This document shows, in pieces, positions 8,515 through 17,230 of a stretch of DNA of 49,215 nucleotides. Within the stretch, counting starts at the first letter, position 1. Each line of letters starts with the position of its first letter. Position numbers and translations under genes: made by a program. Below the pieces are notes generated by a model that had not been told where the DNA came from, ran no database searches, and saw only the letters and a program-made list of their open reading frames with translations. The stretch is from Imhoffiella purpurea (GTDB taxonomy: Bacteria > Pseudomonadota > Gammaproteobacteria > Chromatiales > Chromatiaceae). The stretch spans positions 1 through 49,215 of the forward strand of contig NZ_AONC01000031.1 of assembly GCF_000585215.1 (NCBI RefSeq). The letters run 5' to 3'.

Positions 8515-10650
8515 CTACGGCCATTGATAGGACAACTGCACCCACCAGGTACGCTCGTCCCGGAGCGGATAATCGTCCGCATAGGTATGGGCCGCCGCGG
8601 GTGACTCGATCCTTTGCGCCAACAGGTTGTCGACACCGGCCCGCAGCGTCAGTCCCGGAAACCCCGCATCGAACCAGTTCAGGGTCAGCGACAGATCCTG
8701 ATAACCGCGCAGCGGTTCGGTTCGCGGATCGTCGGCCGAGCGATGACGATCGCCGACATAGCGCCAATGGCCGGTCACCAGCCAGTTGGGACCGGGGCGG
8801 TAGAGCAGACTGAGATTGCCCAGCCAATCGACCGCCCCGGCAAGCGGTCCCCCGATCTCTTTGTCCAATGTCTCGGTATAGCTCAGGTTGGCCACGAGCT
8901 TCCACGAAGGACTCAGCCGCTGCTCCCATTCCGTCTCGATACCTTGAAGCCGCGCCCGCCCCCGATTGATATAGCTGCTGTTTTCGATGACGATCAGATT
9001 CTTGACCTGGGAATGATAGAGCGTGACTCGCCCGACGCGGGTACCGCGCCGAAAGATGTAGCCGAACTCGCTCGTGGCGACGGTCTCGGGCTCGACGACG
9101 AAGTCGCCGTGCACCGCTCCGGACGCAAGACCATAGACCTGATACAGCGTCGGCGGAAAAAATGCCTCCGCATATTGCGCCTTGAGGAGATGCTCGCCGC
9201 TCAGCGCCCAGACCGCCGCCAAGCGAGGCGAAAGGTTGTCGCCGACATCGCTGTAGCTGTCATGGCGCAAACCCAGCGTCAGCTCCAGCGGCCCGAAAAG
9301 ATGGAATCGATCCTGAACCGCGATGCTGCGAATCGAGCGTCTCGCATCCTCGTCGATGAAATTCCGTTCTCCGCTGTAACGTCGCGATGTCGCCAGCGGA
9401 TGCCCGGTGTCCAGATCGCCGTTGAAGGACCACCATGCATCCTCGATCCGAACCTTGGCCGCCGACAGATAGAGCTGCCAGTCGTGTCCGCTCCATCCAT
9501 CCCAGTCCAAGCTCAGCTCCGCCTCCTGGCGGCTGACCCTGATATAGTCTTCCATGTGGACACCGTCCGGATAGATGATTTCGGATCCCCAGGGATAGGG
9601 CACGCCGGGAGGAATGACCTGCTCCGCCCAGTCGGTAACGGACTGCGACCAGGTGAGCTTGAGCTCCGCGCCGAGGGTCTCCATGGGATCGAAGGTCCGA
9701 CTCACCTGGACCAGACTCTGCTCGGCGTAGGCGGCGTTCGCACCCTCGTTATGCTCGGGCAGGACGTTCAGCGCACCGAAAAAGGTGCCTCCACGGCTGA
9801 GGCTGTACTGCGCCAGCAGAGAGAGCCGCTCGCCATCCAGAGAGAGCACGAGCATTCGCTCGTCCTCGGCGCTGTTGATCCGCCCTGGTGCCTGAGAGAG
9901 CGCACCAGCGCCGATCTCGTAGAGCCGGTCGGTTCCGGCCATCGGCTCGCTACCCTGCGTATCCCAACCAGCCGCATTCAGGCTGATCCGCCAATTCCTG
10001 TGGGGATCGGCCATCGAGGCCACCATGCCCGCGCCAAGGCTGTTGCCGCTTCCCGCGCGCAGATAGAGGCGATTCTCATCCTTCCGCGTGACGACATTGA
10101 TCACGCCGGCGAAGGCGTGCTCGCCATGCAAGGCCGAGCCTGGACCCCGTATCACCTCGATACTGTCCACCTGCTCCACGGGGATGAAGAGGATGTTGGA
10201 ATAGCCCGCGAATGCATTGTTCATCGGCGCGGAGTTGAGCAGCAGCTTGACGTTGCCGTTGCCATGCCGAAAACCGCGAATCGCGACCAGCAATCCGCCA
10301 TTGTTGTTGCGGTCGATCTGCACCCCGGGGACCATTTCCAAGGCATCCCAGACCCGACTCACCCCCAGAGCGACGAGCTCGTCGCCGTCCAGAACACTCA
10401 GAATCCCCGGAACATAGTCGGCGTTCATGCGCGTCTTGGTGGCCAGGGTCGACACGTCGTCGATCACGGACATGAGATCCGCCTTGGCGGTTCGGTCGCC
10501 CTCGACGACACCCAGATGGGAATCGGTCTGTACCTTCGGCGGGGCGGCGGCCGCCATCGGCAGACCGAGCGTCGCGAGTATCGGAATCAGGAGTGACCGA
10601 AAAAACCTGGTGTCGCCATGCAAGCGTCGCTGAGGATACTGCTCAAACAC
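8515..10650 (-). CDS. TonB-dependent outer-membrane receptor
   Basis: The 711-residue receptor has an N-terminal export signal (RFFRSLLIPILATLGLPMAAAA), a plug domain (about residues 55-200) and a 22-strand-type barrel to the end. Plug signatures are VWDALEMVPGVQIDRNNNGG, VAIRGFRHG, VEQVDSIEVIRGPGSALHG and FAGVINVVTRK. Barrel signatures include LRHDSYSDVGDNLSPRLAA, LLKAQYAEAFFPPTLYQ and LRAGVDNLLAQR. It ends in aromatic-rich WVQLSYQW plus one Pro. The ligand is not predictable. The plug opening, ATKTRMNADYVPGILSVLDG, is of a type I recall next to YfiR-family genes, which fits its neighbour. The reading frame opens with GTG at 10650; a TTG nine codons later is an alternative start. Confidence 0.92.
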   Translation of the reverse strand: MFEQYPQRRLHGDTRFFRSLLIPILATLGLPMAAAAPPKVQTDSHLGVVEGDRTAKADLMSVIDDVSTLATKTRMNADYVPGILSVLDGDELVALGVSRVWDALEMVPGVQIDRNNNGGLLVAIRGFRHGNGNVKLLLNSAPMNNAFAGYSNILFIPVEQVDSIEVIRGPGSALHGEHAFAGVINVVTRKDENRLYLRAGSGNSLGAGMVASMADPHRNWRISLNAAGWDTQGSEPMAGTDRLYEIGAGALSQAPGRINSAEDERMLVLSLDGERLSLLAQYSLSRGGTFFGALNVLPEHNEGANAAYAEQSLVQVSRTFDPMETLGAELKLTWSQSVTDWAEQVIPPGVPYPWGSEIIYPDGVHMEDYIRVSRQEAELSLDWDGWSGHDWQLYLSAAKVRIEDAWWSFNGDLDTGHPLATSRRYSGERNFIDEDARRSIRSIAVQDRFHLFGPLELTLGLRHDSYSDVGDNLSPRLAAVWALSGEHLLKAQYAEAFFPPTLYQVYGLASGAVHGDFVVEPETVATSEFGYIFRRGTRVGRVTLYHSQVKNLIVIENSSYINRGRARLQGIETEWEQRLSPSWKLVANLSYTETLDKEIGGPLAGAVDWLGNLSLLYRPGPNWLVTGHWRYVGDRHRSADDPRTEPLRGYQDLSLTLNWFDAGFPGLTLRAGVDNLLAQRIESPAAAHTYADDYPLRDERTWWVQLSYQWP

Positions 10651-11081
10651 AAGCGCGTTACGCCTCTACCAGAAGAAAACGGGGCATGAATGTCACCGAT
10701 CGGCGAGACACCCTTATTCGCGAACGCCTGGAAGCATTCCTCCATCTGCGTCGACTCGGAGTACAGATATCCGGAACCGCCAGGCAATTGAACGCGCGAT
10801 ATTAGCCAGCGCCCTATCTCAGTGTCCATGAAGTGCGATCGAAAAACCGATAATAGATATTCGGCGACCCTGCATCCACATGAAGACATCGGCTCGACGA
10901 TGCGCTGGGCAGAAGAGGGCCGAACCGATCGGAGATCGGCAGTCCAGGCCGATTCAGCGACATCTGGATGACCCGCCACCATCTCTAGCGGTTGATTTCC
11001 CCCATGCTCGCGGTTCAATCGCACCGCCTTATCCGCCTCCACGCATTCCCTACAGGGCCATCCGCGTCATAAAACATTAAA

Positions 11082-11094
11082 TATCAACGCCTTG
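11082..11094 (+). promoter_or_regulatory. IHF-consensus site inside a perfect palindrome
   Basis: Bases 11082-11094 read TATCAACGCCTTG, an exact match to the IHF consensus WATCAANNNNTTR. The site lies within a perfect dyad, ATATCAA-CGCC-TTGATAT (11081-11098), so the opposite strand matches as well. It ends two bases before the sigma-54-type element, which is a sensible place for DNA bending or for an activator or repressor dimer. Whether IHF or a dedicated regulator binds is not decided by sequence. Confidence 0.5.
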
Positions 11095-11099
11095 ATATC

Positions 11100-11115
11100 T
11101 GGCCCAGCCTTTGCT
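11100..11115 (+). promoter_or_regulatory. Candidate sigma-54 (-24/-12) promoter
   Basis: The stretch TGGCCCAGCCTTTGCT fits the sigma-54 consensus TGGCAC-N5-TTGCW. GG (11101-11102) and GC (11113-11114) are separated by exactly ten bases, and only the A of the -24 element differs. Transcription would begin near 11126 and give a leader of about 33 bases with a good ribosome site before the ATG at 11159. No upstream activator sequence was identified. Confidence 0.55.
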
Positions 11116-11158
11116 TAGACATGGGTACCAACCATCAATCCGATGCGGAGAGATCACC

Positions 11159-11449
11159 ATGACAGATCGAGAAGCCTATGTTGAAAAACTGAAAGCCAAG
11201 CTGGACGAGTGGGACGCCGAGATCGACAAGCTCGAAGCCAAGGCCAAGTCCGTCGGAGCCGATGCCGAAGTCAAGTATCACGAACAGATCGCCAAACTCA
11301 AAGAGCACCGCGCGGAGGCCTCGTCACGACTGGCGGAACTGCGTAGCGCAAGTGGTGATGCATGGCAGGATATTCGCGACGGCGCCCAGCGTGCATCGGA
11401 CGCACTGGGAGAAGCGCTCAAGTCGGCTTGGTCGAAATTCCACTCCTGA
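11159..11449 (+). CDS. Small coiled-coil stress-response protein (sll1863-like)
   Basis: The 96-residue product is almost wholly charged helix: AYVEKLKAKLDEWDAEIDKL, then repeated Lys/Glu/Ala heptads to about residue 65, then an amphipathic tail GDAWQDIRDGAQRASDALGE ending AWSKFHS. There is no signal peptide. It resembles the family named after cyanobacterial sll1863, small cytoplasmic coiled-coil proteins linked to stress, often encoded alone. Their molecular role is poorly known. I chose the ATG at 11159, which has GGAG eight bases upstream; sixteen upstream codons in the open frame overlap the likely start of transcription. The upstream sigma-54/IHF arrangement suggests tight conditional expression. 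Confidence 0.8.
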   Translation: MTDREAYVEKLKAKLDEWDAEIDKLEAKAKSVGADAEVKYHEQIAKLKEHRAEASSRLAELRSASGDAWQDIRDGAQRASDALGEALKSAWSKFHS

Positions 11450-11537
11450 AATCCGACCAGATAACCGGATGCAGCGGATGGCCTCAACGCGGCGGTTCTC
11501 CCTGTTGTTGAGTCAGCTTAGATTCGGCGCAAATAAA

Positions 11538-11561
11538 GGGCTTGCCAAAATCGGTAAGCCC
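11538..11561 (-). terminator. Hairpin resembling tRNA- or att-associated terminator
   Basis: The arms GGGCTTGCC (11538-11546) and GGTAAGCCC (11553-11561) pair over nine positions with one wobble and a six-base loop. Read on the minus strand the stem is followed by TTTATTT, like a weak intrinsic terminator. It lies directly after a tRNA-3'-end-like sequence on that strand. Confidence 0.45.
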
Positions 11562-11571
11562 TTGATCGGTA

Positions 11572-11600
11572 TGGCTCGCGAACTAGGATTTCGAGCCTAA
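11572..11600 (-). other. tRNA 3'-end-like remnant, possible attachment-site scar
   Basis: Read on the minus strand, a T-arm-like stem (TTAGG/CCTAG around a TCGAA loop) is followed by exactly eight bases and then CCA, the geometry of a tRNA 3' end. The loop has eight bases instead of seven. No 5' acceptor strand or anticodon arm is found in the next 60 bases, so this is not a working tRNA. The sequence ATCAAGGGCTTAC then follows, as is often seen beyond tRNA genes used by tyrosine integrases. The reading is tentative. Confidence 0.3.
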
Positions 11601-11656
11601 ACCGTGTACAGTGCGGGATGCGTAATTCTGATTGACATCGCTCCCAGAAAAACCAC

Positions 11657-12094
11657 GTGCCTCACACTGGATGCGGTTTAGATCGACGAAGCCGGAATTT
11701 CTCACACAGAACCTATTCTCGGCTTTGGCCAATTGAGGACGAGGGAATCATCGACGGGTTCGGCTGCGTGTCGTCCGCCTGGAAGCGGTTTTCGGTCGCC
11801 GACACGCTCGCCTACGTCGACCTGCCGCTCTTCGCGCACTACATCTGGGTGACGAAGCGCCTCGTGAAAGGCATGGTCGTCACGCCAGAGGGCTGGTCGG
11901 AGAACAGCCCAATGTGGAGCAGCACCCTCAACAGCTATCGGATTCTCCGCCTCTGTCATGACGAGCTGACACCGAGATACCGGCAGCTTGTCGCCGAGCA
12001 GTCCACCCACAAGCGAGTGCATCACTTGAGATCGCCCAGAGCCTTGAAGGCCTTCGTCGGAGCCGTGACCGATGAATATTCCGATATCCGCTGA
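11657..12094 (+). CDS. Hypothetical protein of unrecognised family
   Basis: I do not recognise this frame. From about 11740 onward codon choice is G/C-ending as in neighbouring real genes, which supports coding. The protein has a Trp- and Tyr-rich core (SSAWKRFSVADTLAYVDLPL, HYIWVTKRLVKGMVV) and a basic tail with QSTHKRVHHLRSPRALKAF. There is no signal peptide or clear membrane helix. The only long start is a GTG at 11657 with no good ribosome site, and its first 25 codons look unlike the rest, so this may be a fragment of a longer gene whose 5' end was lost. The tRNA-like scar just upstream would fit a broken island. A weak likeness to the adenylosuccinate-lyase C-terminal region was considered and not accepted. 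Confidence 0.4.
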   Translation: MPHTGCGLDRRSRNFSHRTYSRLWPIEDEGIIDGFGCVSSAWKRFSVADTLAYVDLPLFAHYIWVTKRLVKGMVVTPEGWSENSPMWSSTLNSYRILRLCHDELTPRYRQLVAEQSTHKRVHHLRSPRALKAFVGAVTDEYSDIR

Positions 12095-12122
12095 AGCAAT
12101 GCCTGGTCGAGGAGTAGCTGTA

Positions 12123-12536
12123 ATGAATATCGCAAGAGGTTCATGCCTATGCGGAGAGGTCACATTCGAGATCAGCGGTGATTTCGAGAGCTTTTTCCTC
12201 TGTCACTGCAGCCGTTGTCGCAAAGATACCGGCTCGGCTCACGCGGCCAATCTCTTCTCTTCCTCGGCAACGCTGAAATGGTTGTCAGGCCAGGACAAGA
12301 TCACCCATTTCACGCTTCCATCGACCCTGCATGCCAGGTCATTCTGCTCGATTTGCGGCTCCGCGCTGCCAAATACTCAAATGGAAGGCACACTTCTCGT
12401 CGTCCCCGCCGGAAGTCTCGATACCGATGTATCGGTCAGGCCTGATGCCCATATCAATACCTCGAGCAGAGCGACATGGGACCACGACCTTGAAGCGGTC
12501 CCAATCGCGGGCGATGACGTGGGGCGTGACGGTTGA
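12123..12536 (+). CDS. GFA family zinc protein (glutathione-dependent formaldehyde-activating fold)
   Basis: The 137-residue protein carries the full GFA/CENP-V zinc pattern: GSCLCGEV near residue 6, CHCSRCRK near residue 30, and a later CSICGSALP near residue 80. It is soluble and single-domain. The family is named for Gfa, proposed to speed S-hydroxymethyl-glutathione formation, but most members are of unknown substrate, so a role in aldehyde or thiol chemistry is only a guess. I chose the ATG at 12123 because GAGGAG lies about ten bases before it; the frame extends 17 codons further upstream. It runs convergent to PEP carboxykinase, whose end is 73 bases away. Confidence 0.88.
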   Translation: MNIARGSCLCGEVTFEISGDFESFFLCHCSRCRKDTGSAHAANLFSSSATLKWLSGQDKITHFTLPSTLHARSFCSICGSALPNTQMEGTLLVVPAGSLDTDVSVRPDAHINTSSRATWDHDLEAVPIAGDDVGRDG

Positions 12537-12609
12537 AGAGACGATTCCGATCCCAGCACGCTCCCGGTGCGGGTCCATCCACACCGAGCGGCTGCCCAGT
12601 ACCCTACGT

Positions 12610-14487
12610 CTATTCCGCCGTGGCCGCCGGACGGAGGACCGAAGAGAGATCCCACAGCTTGGGGGAGTGATACAGCCTGGCGAGAAGCAGCTCTCGCTCC
12701 AGCTCCATCTCATGCGGCAGGTGATCGCCGAAGCGGGTGAACAGCTCTTCCTGCTCGTTGGCCTCCTGACGCGCCACCTCGCGGTCGATGTTCATGATCT
12801 TGTAGAAGTCGCTCTCGGAAAAGCCGATTTCGTGCAGGTTCAGGTCGGTATAGCCGGGAACCCAGCCCAGCGGGCTCTCGACGGCATGCGCGCAGCCTTG
12901 CGAGCGTTCCAGGATCCACTTCAGCACGCGCATGTTCTCGCCGAAACCGGGCCAGATGAAGCGGCCGTGCTCGTCCTTGCGGAACCAGTTGACCCGGAAG
13001 ATGGGCGGCGGTGTGGCGACATGCTGGCGGCCGATGCGCAGCCAGTGCTTCCAGTACTCGGCCATGTTGTAGCCGCAGAAGGGCAGCATGGCCATGGGGT
13101 CGCGACGCATGGCGGCCTGACCGATGGCGGCGGCGGTGGCCTCGGAGCCCATGGTAGCGGCCATGTAGACACCGTGCTCCCAGTTGTAGCTCTGGAACAC
13201 CAGGGGGAAATGGCGGCTCACCCGCCCGCCGAAGAGGAAGGCGCTGATGGGCACGCCGGCCGGATCCTCCCAGTCCGGGTCGATGACCGGGCACTGGGCC
13301 GCCGGAGCCGTGAAACGCGCATTGGGGTGGGCGGCGGGCACGCCGCAGCCGGGCGTCCAGTCGTGCCCCTTCCAGTCGATCAGGTGCTCGGGGGTCTCGT
13401 CGGTCAGACCCTCCCACCAGATATCGCCGTCGTCGGTGAGGGCGCAGTTGGTGAAGATGCAATTGCTATGCAGCGAGTGTAGGGCATTGGGGTTGGATGC
13501 CTCGTTGGTCCCTGGAGCGACGCCGAAGAAGCCCGCCTCCGGGTTGATGGCGTAGAACTTTCCGTCCTTCGGGTTGGGCTTGATCCAGGCGATGTCGTCG
13601 CCGATGGTGGTCACCTTCCAGCCATCGAAGTCCTTGGGCGGGATCAGCATCGCGAAGTTGGTCTTGCCGCAGGCACTGGGGAAGGCGGCGGAGACATAGG
13701 CCTTTTCGCCCTCGGGCGATTCCACGCCGAGGATCAGCATGTGCTCGGCGAGCCAGCCCTCGTCCCGGGCCATCACCGAAGCGATGCGCAGGGCCAGACA
13801 TTTCTTGCCCAGCAGGGCGTTGCCGCCATAACCGCTGCCGTAGGACCAGATCTCGCGGGTCTCGGGGAAATGGGCGATGTACTTGTTCTCGATACTGCTC
13901 TCGCAGGGCCAGGTGACGTCCTCCTCGCCCGGCTGCAGCGGGGCACCCACCGAGTGCATGCAGGGCACGAACTCGCCATAGGTGCCGAGCGCATTGAGGG
14001 CGGCCTGCCCCATGCGGGTCATGATGCGCTGGTTGGTGACCACGTAGGGCGAGTCGGTGATCTCGACGCCGATATGGGCGATGTGCGAGCCCAGCGGCCC
14101 CATGCTGAAGGGGATGACGTACAGGGTACGCCCCTGCATGCAGCCGTCGAAGGCCTTGCGCAGGAGACCCTTCATCTTGCGCGGAGACATCCAGTTGTTC
14201 GTCGGGCCGGCGTCTTCCTCGTGCTCGGAGCAGATGAAGGTGCGCTCTTCCACCCGAGCCACATCGCTCGGATGGGAGCGGGCAAGGAAGGAATTGGGGC
14301 GTTTTTCCGGATTCAGCCGAATGTAGGCACCGGACTCCACCATCTCGTCGCACAGCCGGTCGTATTCTTCCTGAGAGCCGTCGCACCAATAGATGCGGTC
14401 TGGCTTGCAGAGCGCGGCCATCTCGTCCACCCAGCTCAGCAGGCGTTTGTTGTCCGTGCGTGAGGCTCCGTCGTGGGTCAAGGTCAT
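12610..14487 (-). CDS. pckG: Phosphoenolpyruvate carboxykinase (GTP)
   Basis: The 625-residue enzyme converts oxaloacetate plus GTP to phosphoenolpyruvate, CO2 and GDP, the first step of gluconeogenesis. Length and motifs match the GTP-specific class rather than the 540-residue ATP class. Visible signatures are [18 protein letters not shown] near residue 120, [16 protein letters not shown] near 220 with the metal and substrate residues, the kinase loop FPSACGKTN near 270 with the reactive Cys, and [11 protein letters not shown]-like [15 protein letters not shown] near 495. In a cell that activates acetate (see the acs block) it would drain C4 acids from the glyoxylate or related route into sugars. 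It is monocistronic, and its promoter lies in the 262-base gap shared with the divergent hydrolase. Confidence 0.97.
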   Translation of the reverse strand: MTLTHDGASRTDNKRLLSWVDEMAALCKPDRIYWCDGSQEEYDRLCDEMVESGAYIRLNPEKRPNSFLARSHPSDVARVEERTFICSEHEEDAGPTNNWMSPRKMKGLLRKAFDGCMQGRTLYVIPFSMGPLGSHIAHIGVEITDSPYVVTNQRIMTRMGQAALNALGTYGEFVPCMHSVGAPLQPGEEDVTWPCESSIENKYIAHFPETREIWSYGSGYGGNALLGKKCLALRIASVMARDEGWLAEHMLILGVESPEGEKAYVSAAFPSACGKTNFAMLIPPKDFDGWKVTTIGDDIAWIKPNPKDGKFYAINPEAGFFGVAPGTNEASNPNALHSLHSNCIFTNCALTDDGDIWWEGLTDETPEHLIDWKGHDWTPGCGVPAAHPNARFTAPAAQCPVIDPDWEDPAGVPISAFLFGGRVSRHFPLVFQSYNWEHGVYMAATMGSEATAAAIGQAAMRRDPMAMLPFCGYNMAEYWKHWLRIGRQHVATPPPIFRVNWFRKDEHGRFIWPGFGENMRVLKWILERSQGCAHAVESPLGWVPGYTDLNLHEIGFSESDFYKIMNIDREVARQEANEQEELFTRFGDHLPHEMELERELLLARLYHSPKLWDLSSVLRPAATAE

Positions 14488-14749
14488 GGGTACTGGCCCT
14501 CGTTTTCTCGATGTTGTTCAAGCGCAGAGTGCGTCGGATAGGGGCTTGGTTGAATACAGACCGAGTCCATGGCCTTCGCCGCCGGCACCCAGTGCCAGGG
14601 GAGTCCGGATGGAGCTTGTGACCTATAAGTAGCTGAGGGGGGTATGGTCGGTCAACATGCACTGGCGGATCCGGGATCGGATCGCGAGGGTCAACGCAGG
14701 GCTAAGGAACTGATATATTGACACGGGATCCGAAAGAAGGGAGTAGTCC

Positions 14750-16063
14750 ATGCCGATGCGACGCAAGCCCCTCCTGCCACTGGTGGCCGTTCTTGCCCTC
14801 AGCGTCCTTGGGACCCCAGCCGACGCCGCCGAGAACTCGCCTCCGGCCCCCACGGCCAGACCCAAGCTCGTCTTCGAGGACATCACCTTCGATTACGAAC
14901 TGCAGCGCAATATCGGCTATGCGGTGGCCGGCGGCGCAGACATCAACGAATGTCTCTTCACCGCCCATTCCATCGTGCCGGGTGACGGAGACTCCTGGTT
15001 CGATGCCTGGAACGGGCTCGCCCGGCGCATCCACGCCGAGGCCGCCGAGGCCCTGAACAAGAGACACCGAGTCTCGGCGCGCAAGGCCCTGCTGCGCGCC
15101 AGCAACTACTACCGCACCGCCGCCTTTTTCCTGCACGGCGACCCGGCCGACCCCCGCATCGCGGACAGCGCCCGCCTCAGCCGCGAAACCTTTCAACAGG
15201 CCGCGGCGCTCATGTCCCGGCCCCTGGAGAGGATCCGCATCCCCTACGAGGACACGACCCTACCCGGCTACTTCCTCCAGCCCGACCGCACCGCCGCGCC
15301 CAAGAAGACCCTGCTCCTGCAGACCGGCTTCGACGGCACGGGCGAGGAGCTCTACTTCACCGCCGTTTTCGCCCTCGAACGCGGCTACAACGTGCTCATC
15401 TTCGAAGGCCCGGGACAGGGGGCCGCGCTCCTGGAGCAGGGGCTGCATTTCCGCAAGGACTGGGAAAAGGTGGTCGCTCCGGTGGTGGACTACGCCCTGA
15501 GCCGCCCGGAGGTGGACCCCGGCAAGGTGGCCCTCATGGGCCTCAGCATGGGTGGTTTCCTGGCGCCCCGTGCCGCCGTCTTCGAGCACCGCCTGGCCGC
15601 CTGCGTGGCCAACCCCGGCCAGTTCGACCTCTACGGCGCGAAACGTCCTTCGCCAGAGGCATGGAAACAGATGCTCTCAGACCCGGACGCGGCCAACCGA
15701 GCGCTGCGCGCCCAGATGGAGAAGAGCCTTGGCTTCCGCTGGTGGATCGAGAACGGCCTCTTCACCACAGGCGCGGCGACTCCACTGGATTTCATGAAGC
15801 TCTGGGGAGAGTTCACCCTGAGCGATCTGGTCCAGGAGATCCGATGCCCAACCCTGGTTATCGGTTCCAACGGGGATCATTTTCTGACCCTGGAGGATTC
15901 GCGCGCACTCTACGACAAGCTCCGGAGCCCCAAGACCTTCCTCGCCTTCCTTGGCGACCACCAGGCCAACCAGCATTGCCAGGTCGGAGGCATGTCCGTC
16001 GGCATGGCCCGGATTCTCGACTGGCTGGACGAGGTGCTGCAACCGCTCCATGCGGCGGAATAG
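14750..16063 (+). CDS. Exported alpha/beta hydrolase (prolyl-oligopeptidase-like)
   Basis: The 437-residue product has a signal peptide (MPMRRKPLLPLVAVLALSVL, cleavage probably after ADA near residue 27). A helical N-terminal region (about 45-150) with ARKALLRASNYYRTAAFFL is typical of the FrsA or 2,6-dihydroxypseudooxynicotine-hydrolase-like branch. An alpha/beta-hydrolase core follows. The nucleophile elbow GLSMGG puts the catalytic Ser near residue 265; the acid is probably the Asp of GSNGDHF near 377 and the base the His of QANQHCQ near 408. The oxyanion strand reads LLLQTGFDGTGEE. It should cleave an ester, amide or C-C bond in the periplasm; the substrate is unknown. The ribosome site GAAGGGAG lies nine bases before the ATG. 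Confidence 0.85.
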   Translation: MPMRRKPLLPLVAVLALSVLGTPADAAENSPPAPTARPKLVFEDITFDYELQRNIGYAVAGGADINECLFTAHSIVPGDGDSWFDAWNGLARRIHAEAAEALNKRHRVSARKALLRASNYYRTAAFFLHGDPADPRIADSARLSRETFQQAAALMSRPLERIRIPYEDTTLPGYFLQPDRTAAPKKTLLLQTGFDGTGEELYFTAVFALERGYNVLIFEGPGQGAALLEQGLHFRKDWEKVVAPVVDYALSRPEVDPGKVALMGLSMGGFLAPRAAVFEHRLAACVANPGQFDLYGAKRPSPEAWKQMLSDPDAANRALRAQMEKSLGFRWWIENGLFTTGAATPLDFMKLWGEFTLSDLVQEIRCPTLVIGSNGDHFLTLEDSRALYDKLRSPKTFLAFLGDHQANQHCQVGGMSVGMARILDWLDEVLQPLHAAE

Positions 16064-16082
16064 GACGCGCGATTCCACCGGA

Positions 16083-16109
16083 CAGGCGTTTCCTGGCGTG
16101 AAACGCCTG
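16083..16109. terminator. Bidirectional terminator hairpin between hydrolase and hemH
   Basis: The arms CAGGCGTTT (16083-16091) and AAACGCCTG (16101-16109) pair perfectly over nine bases around a nine-base loop, between the two convergent stop codons. There is no long T run on either side, so termination would rest mostly on the stem. Confidence 0.55.
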
Positions 16110-16116
16110 CTCTGTA

Positions 16117-17217
16117 TCAGGCTTGGGCACCCATCCCGCAGGCCCGCTCCTTGCGCTCGGCGAGTCCGTCGGACCCAAGCGCCGGGCCTTCGACCTCGGG
16201 CCAGCCGCCGCAATGGCGCAGGATGAGGTCGGCCAGCAGTTCCATGTGGTCCGGGTTGTCGTTGAGACAGGGGATGTAGCTGTAAGACTCGCCGCCGGAT
16301 TCGAGGAAGTGCTCGCGGTTCTCGATCGAGATCTCCTCGAGCGTCTCCAGACAGTCGGCGGAAAATCCGGGCGAGAGCACCTGGACCGACTTCACGCCCT
16401 GCCGGGCCAGTGATTCGAGCGTGGCGTCCGTGTAGGGCTGGAGCCATTCGCTCTTGCCCAGACGCGACTGGAAGGAGAGCACCCAGCGATCCGGCGGCAG
16501 GTCGAGCTCGGCGGCGATGAGCCGGGCGCTCTTCTGGCACTGGCAGTAGTAGGGGTCGCCCTTCTCGAAATAGTCCTTGGGGATGCCGTGGAAGGAGAAG
16601 AGCAGACGCTCGGCCTGTCCGTGCTCGGCCCAGTGGGCACGGATGCTGGCGGCGACGGCCGAGATATAGGCCGGCTCGTCGTGATACTGGTTGATGAAGC
16701 GCAGCTCGGGCAGCCAGCGCCAGCGGCGCAGCTCATCGGTAACGGCGTCGAACACCGAGGCGACCGTGGTGGCCGAATACTGGGGATAGAGGGGGAACAC
16801 CAGCACCCGCTGGGCGTTGACCGCCTTGAGCTCGGCCAGGCCGTCGGCCACCGAGGGGCTGCCGTAGCGCATGGCGAGCGCGACCCGCACCGGGCCGCCG
16901 AACCGCTTGGAGACCCGATCCTGCAGCGCGGCCTTCTGGCGCCGCGAGATCTCCAGCAGGGGCGAACCTTCCGGGGTCCAGATCGACCGGTAGGCCTTGG
17001 CCGAGCGTGCCGGACGGGTGCGCAGAATCATGCCGTGCAGCAGCAGCATCCAGGGCAGACGCGCCATCTCGACGATGCGCGGATCGGAGAGGAACTCGGC
17101 GAGATAGCGCCGCACGTCGGGGACGCTCGGGGTGTCCGGCGTCCCCAGATTGACGAGCAGAATGCCGAGGCATTCGGGGGTGTCGTGTCGATAGTCGAGT
17201 GTATCCTTGAATGTCAT
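16117..17217 (-). CDS. hemH: Ferrochelatase
   Basis: The 366-residue enzyme inserts ferrous iron into protoporphyrin IX, the last step of protoheme synthesis. The N terminus ILLVNLGTPDTPSVPDVRRY is the standard HemH opening. FPLYPQYSATTVAS lies near residue 145. The catalytic His is in LLFSFHGIPKDYFEKGD near residue 208, and the conserved acid is in SADCLETLEEI near residue 290. No Cys-rich iron-sulfur tail is present: the last 25 residues are charged and variable. Its ATG begins 13 bases after the stop of the hemerythrin-like gene, indicating co-transcription. Placement beside an oxygen- or iron-binding hemerythrin is suggestive of shared iron or oxygen control. Confidence 0.97.
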   Translation of the reverse strand: MTFKDTLDYRHDTPECLGILLVNLGTPDTPSVPDVRRYLAEFLSDPRIVEMARLPWMLLLHGMILRTRPARSAKAYRSIWTPEGSPLLEISRRQKAALQDRVSKRFGGPVRVALAMRYGSPSVADGLAELKAVNAQRVLVFPLYPQYSATTVASVFDAVTDELRRWRWLPELRFINQYHDEPAYISAVAASIRAHWAEHGQAERLLFSFHGIPKDYFEKGDPYYCQCQKSARLIAAELDLPPDRWVLSFQSRLGKSEWLQPYTDATLESLARQGVKSVQVLSPGFSADCLETLEEISIENREHFLESGGESYSYIPCLNDNPDHMELLADLILRHCGGWPEVEGPALGSDGLAERKERACGMGAQA

Positions 17218-17230
17218 CCGTCGGTCTCGG

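Larger units (their letters stand above)
10651..11158. other. 508-base intergenic region with two outward-facing genes
   Basis: This gap separates the minus-strand TonB receptor from the plus-strand stress-protein gene and should hold both promoters. The frames that cross it look like shadows. The receptor side shows only an AGAGG about 13 bases before its GTG. The right end carries the sigma-54 and IHF-like sites listed separately. No repeat or RNA gene is evident in the remainder. Confidence 0.5.

Noticed and set aside
10587-11042. Minus-strand 151-codon frame upstream of the TonB receptor
   Set aside because: It overlaps the receptor start and the promoter region, has irregular composition and no recognisable domain; judged a shadow.
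11657-12094. Resemblance of the orphan ORF to the C-terminal region of adenylosuccinate lyase (RLVKGMVV-like)
   Set aside because: Only one short stretch agrees and the catalytic and signature regions are absent; too weak to use as a name.
12610-13482. Long plus-strand frame opposite pckG
   Set aside because: It mirrors the codon structure of the clearly real pckG gene, which has every family motif.
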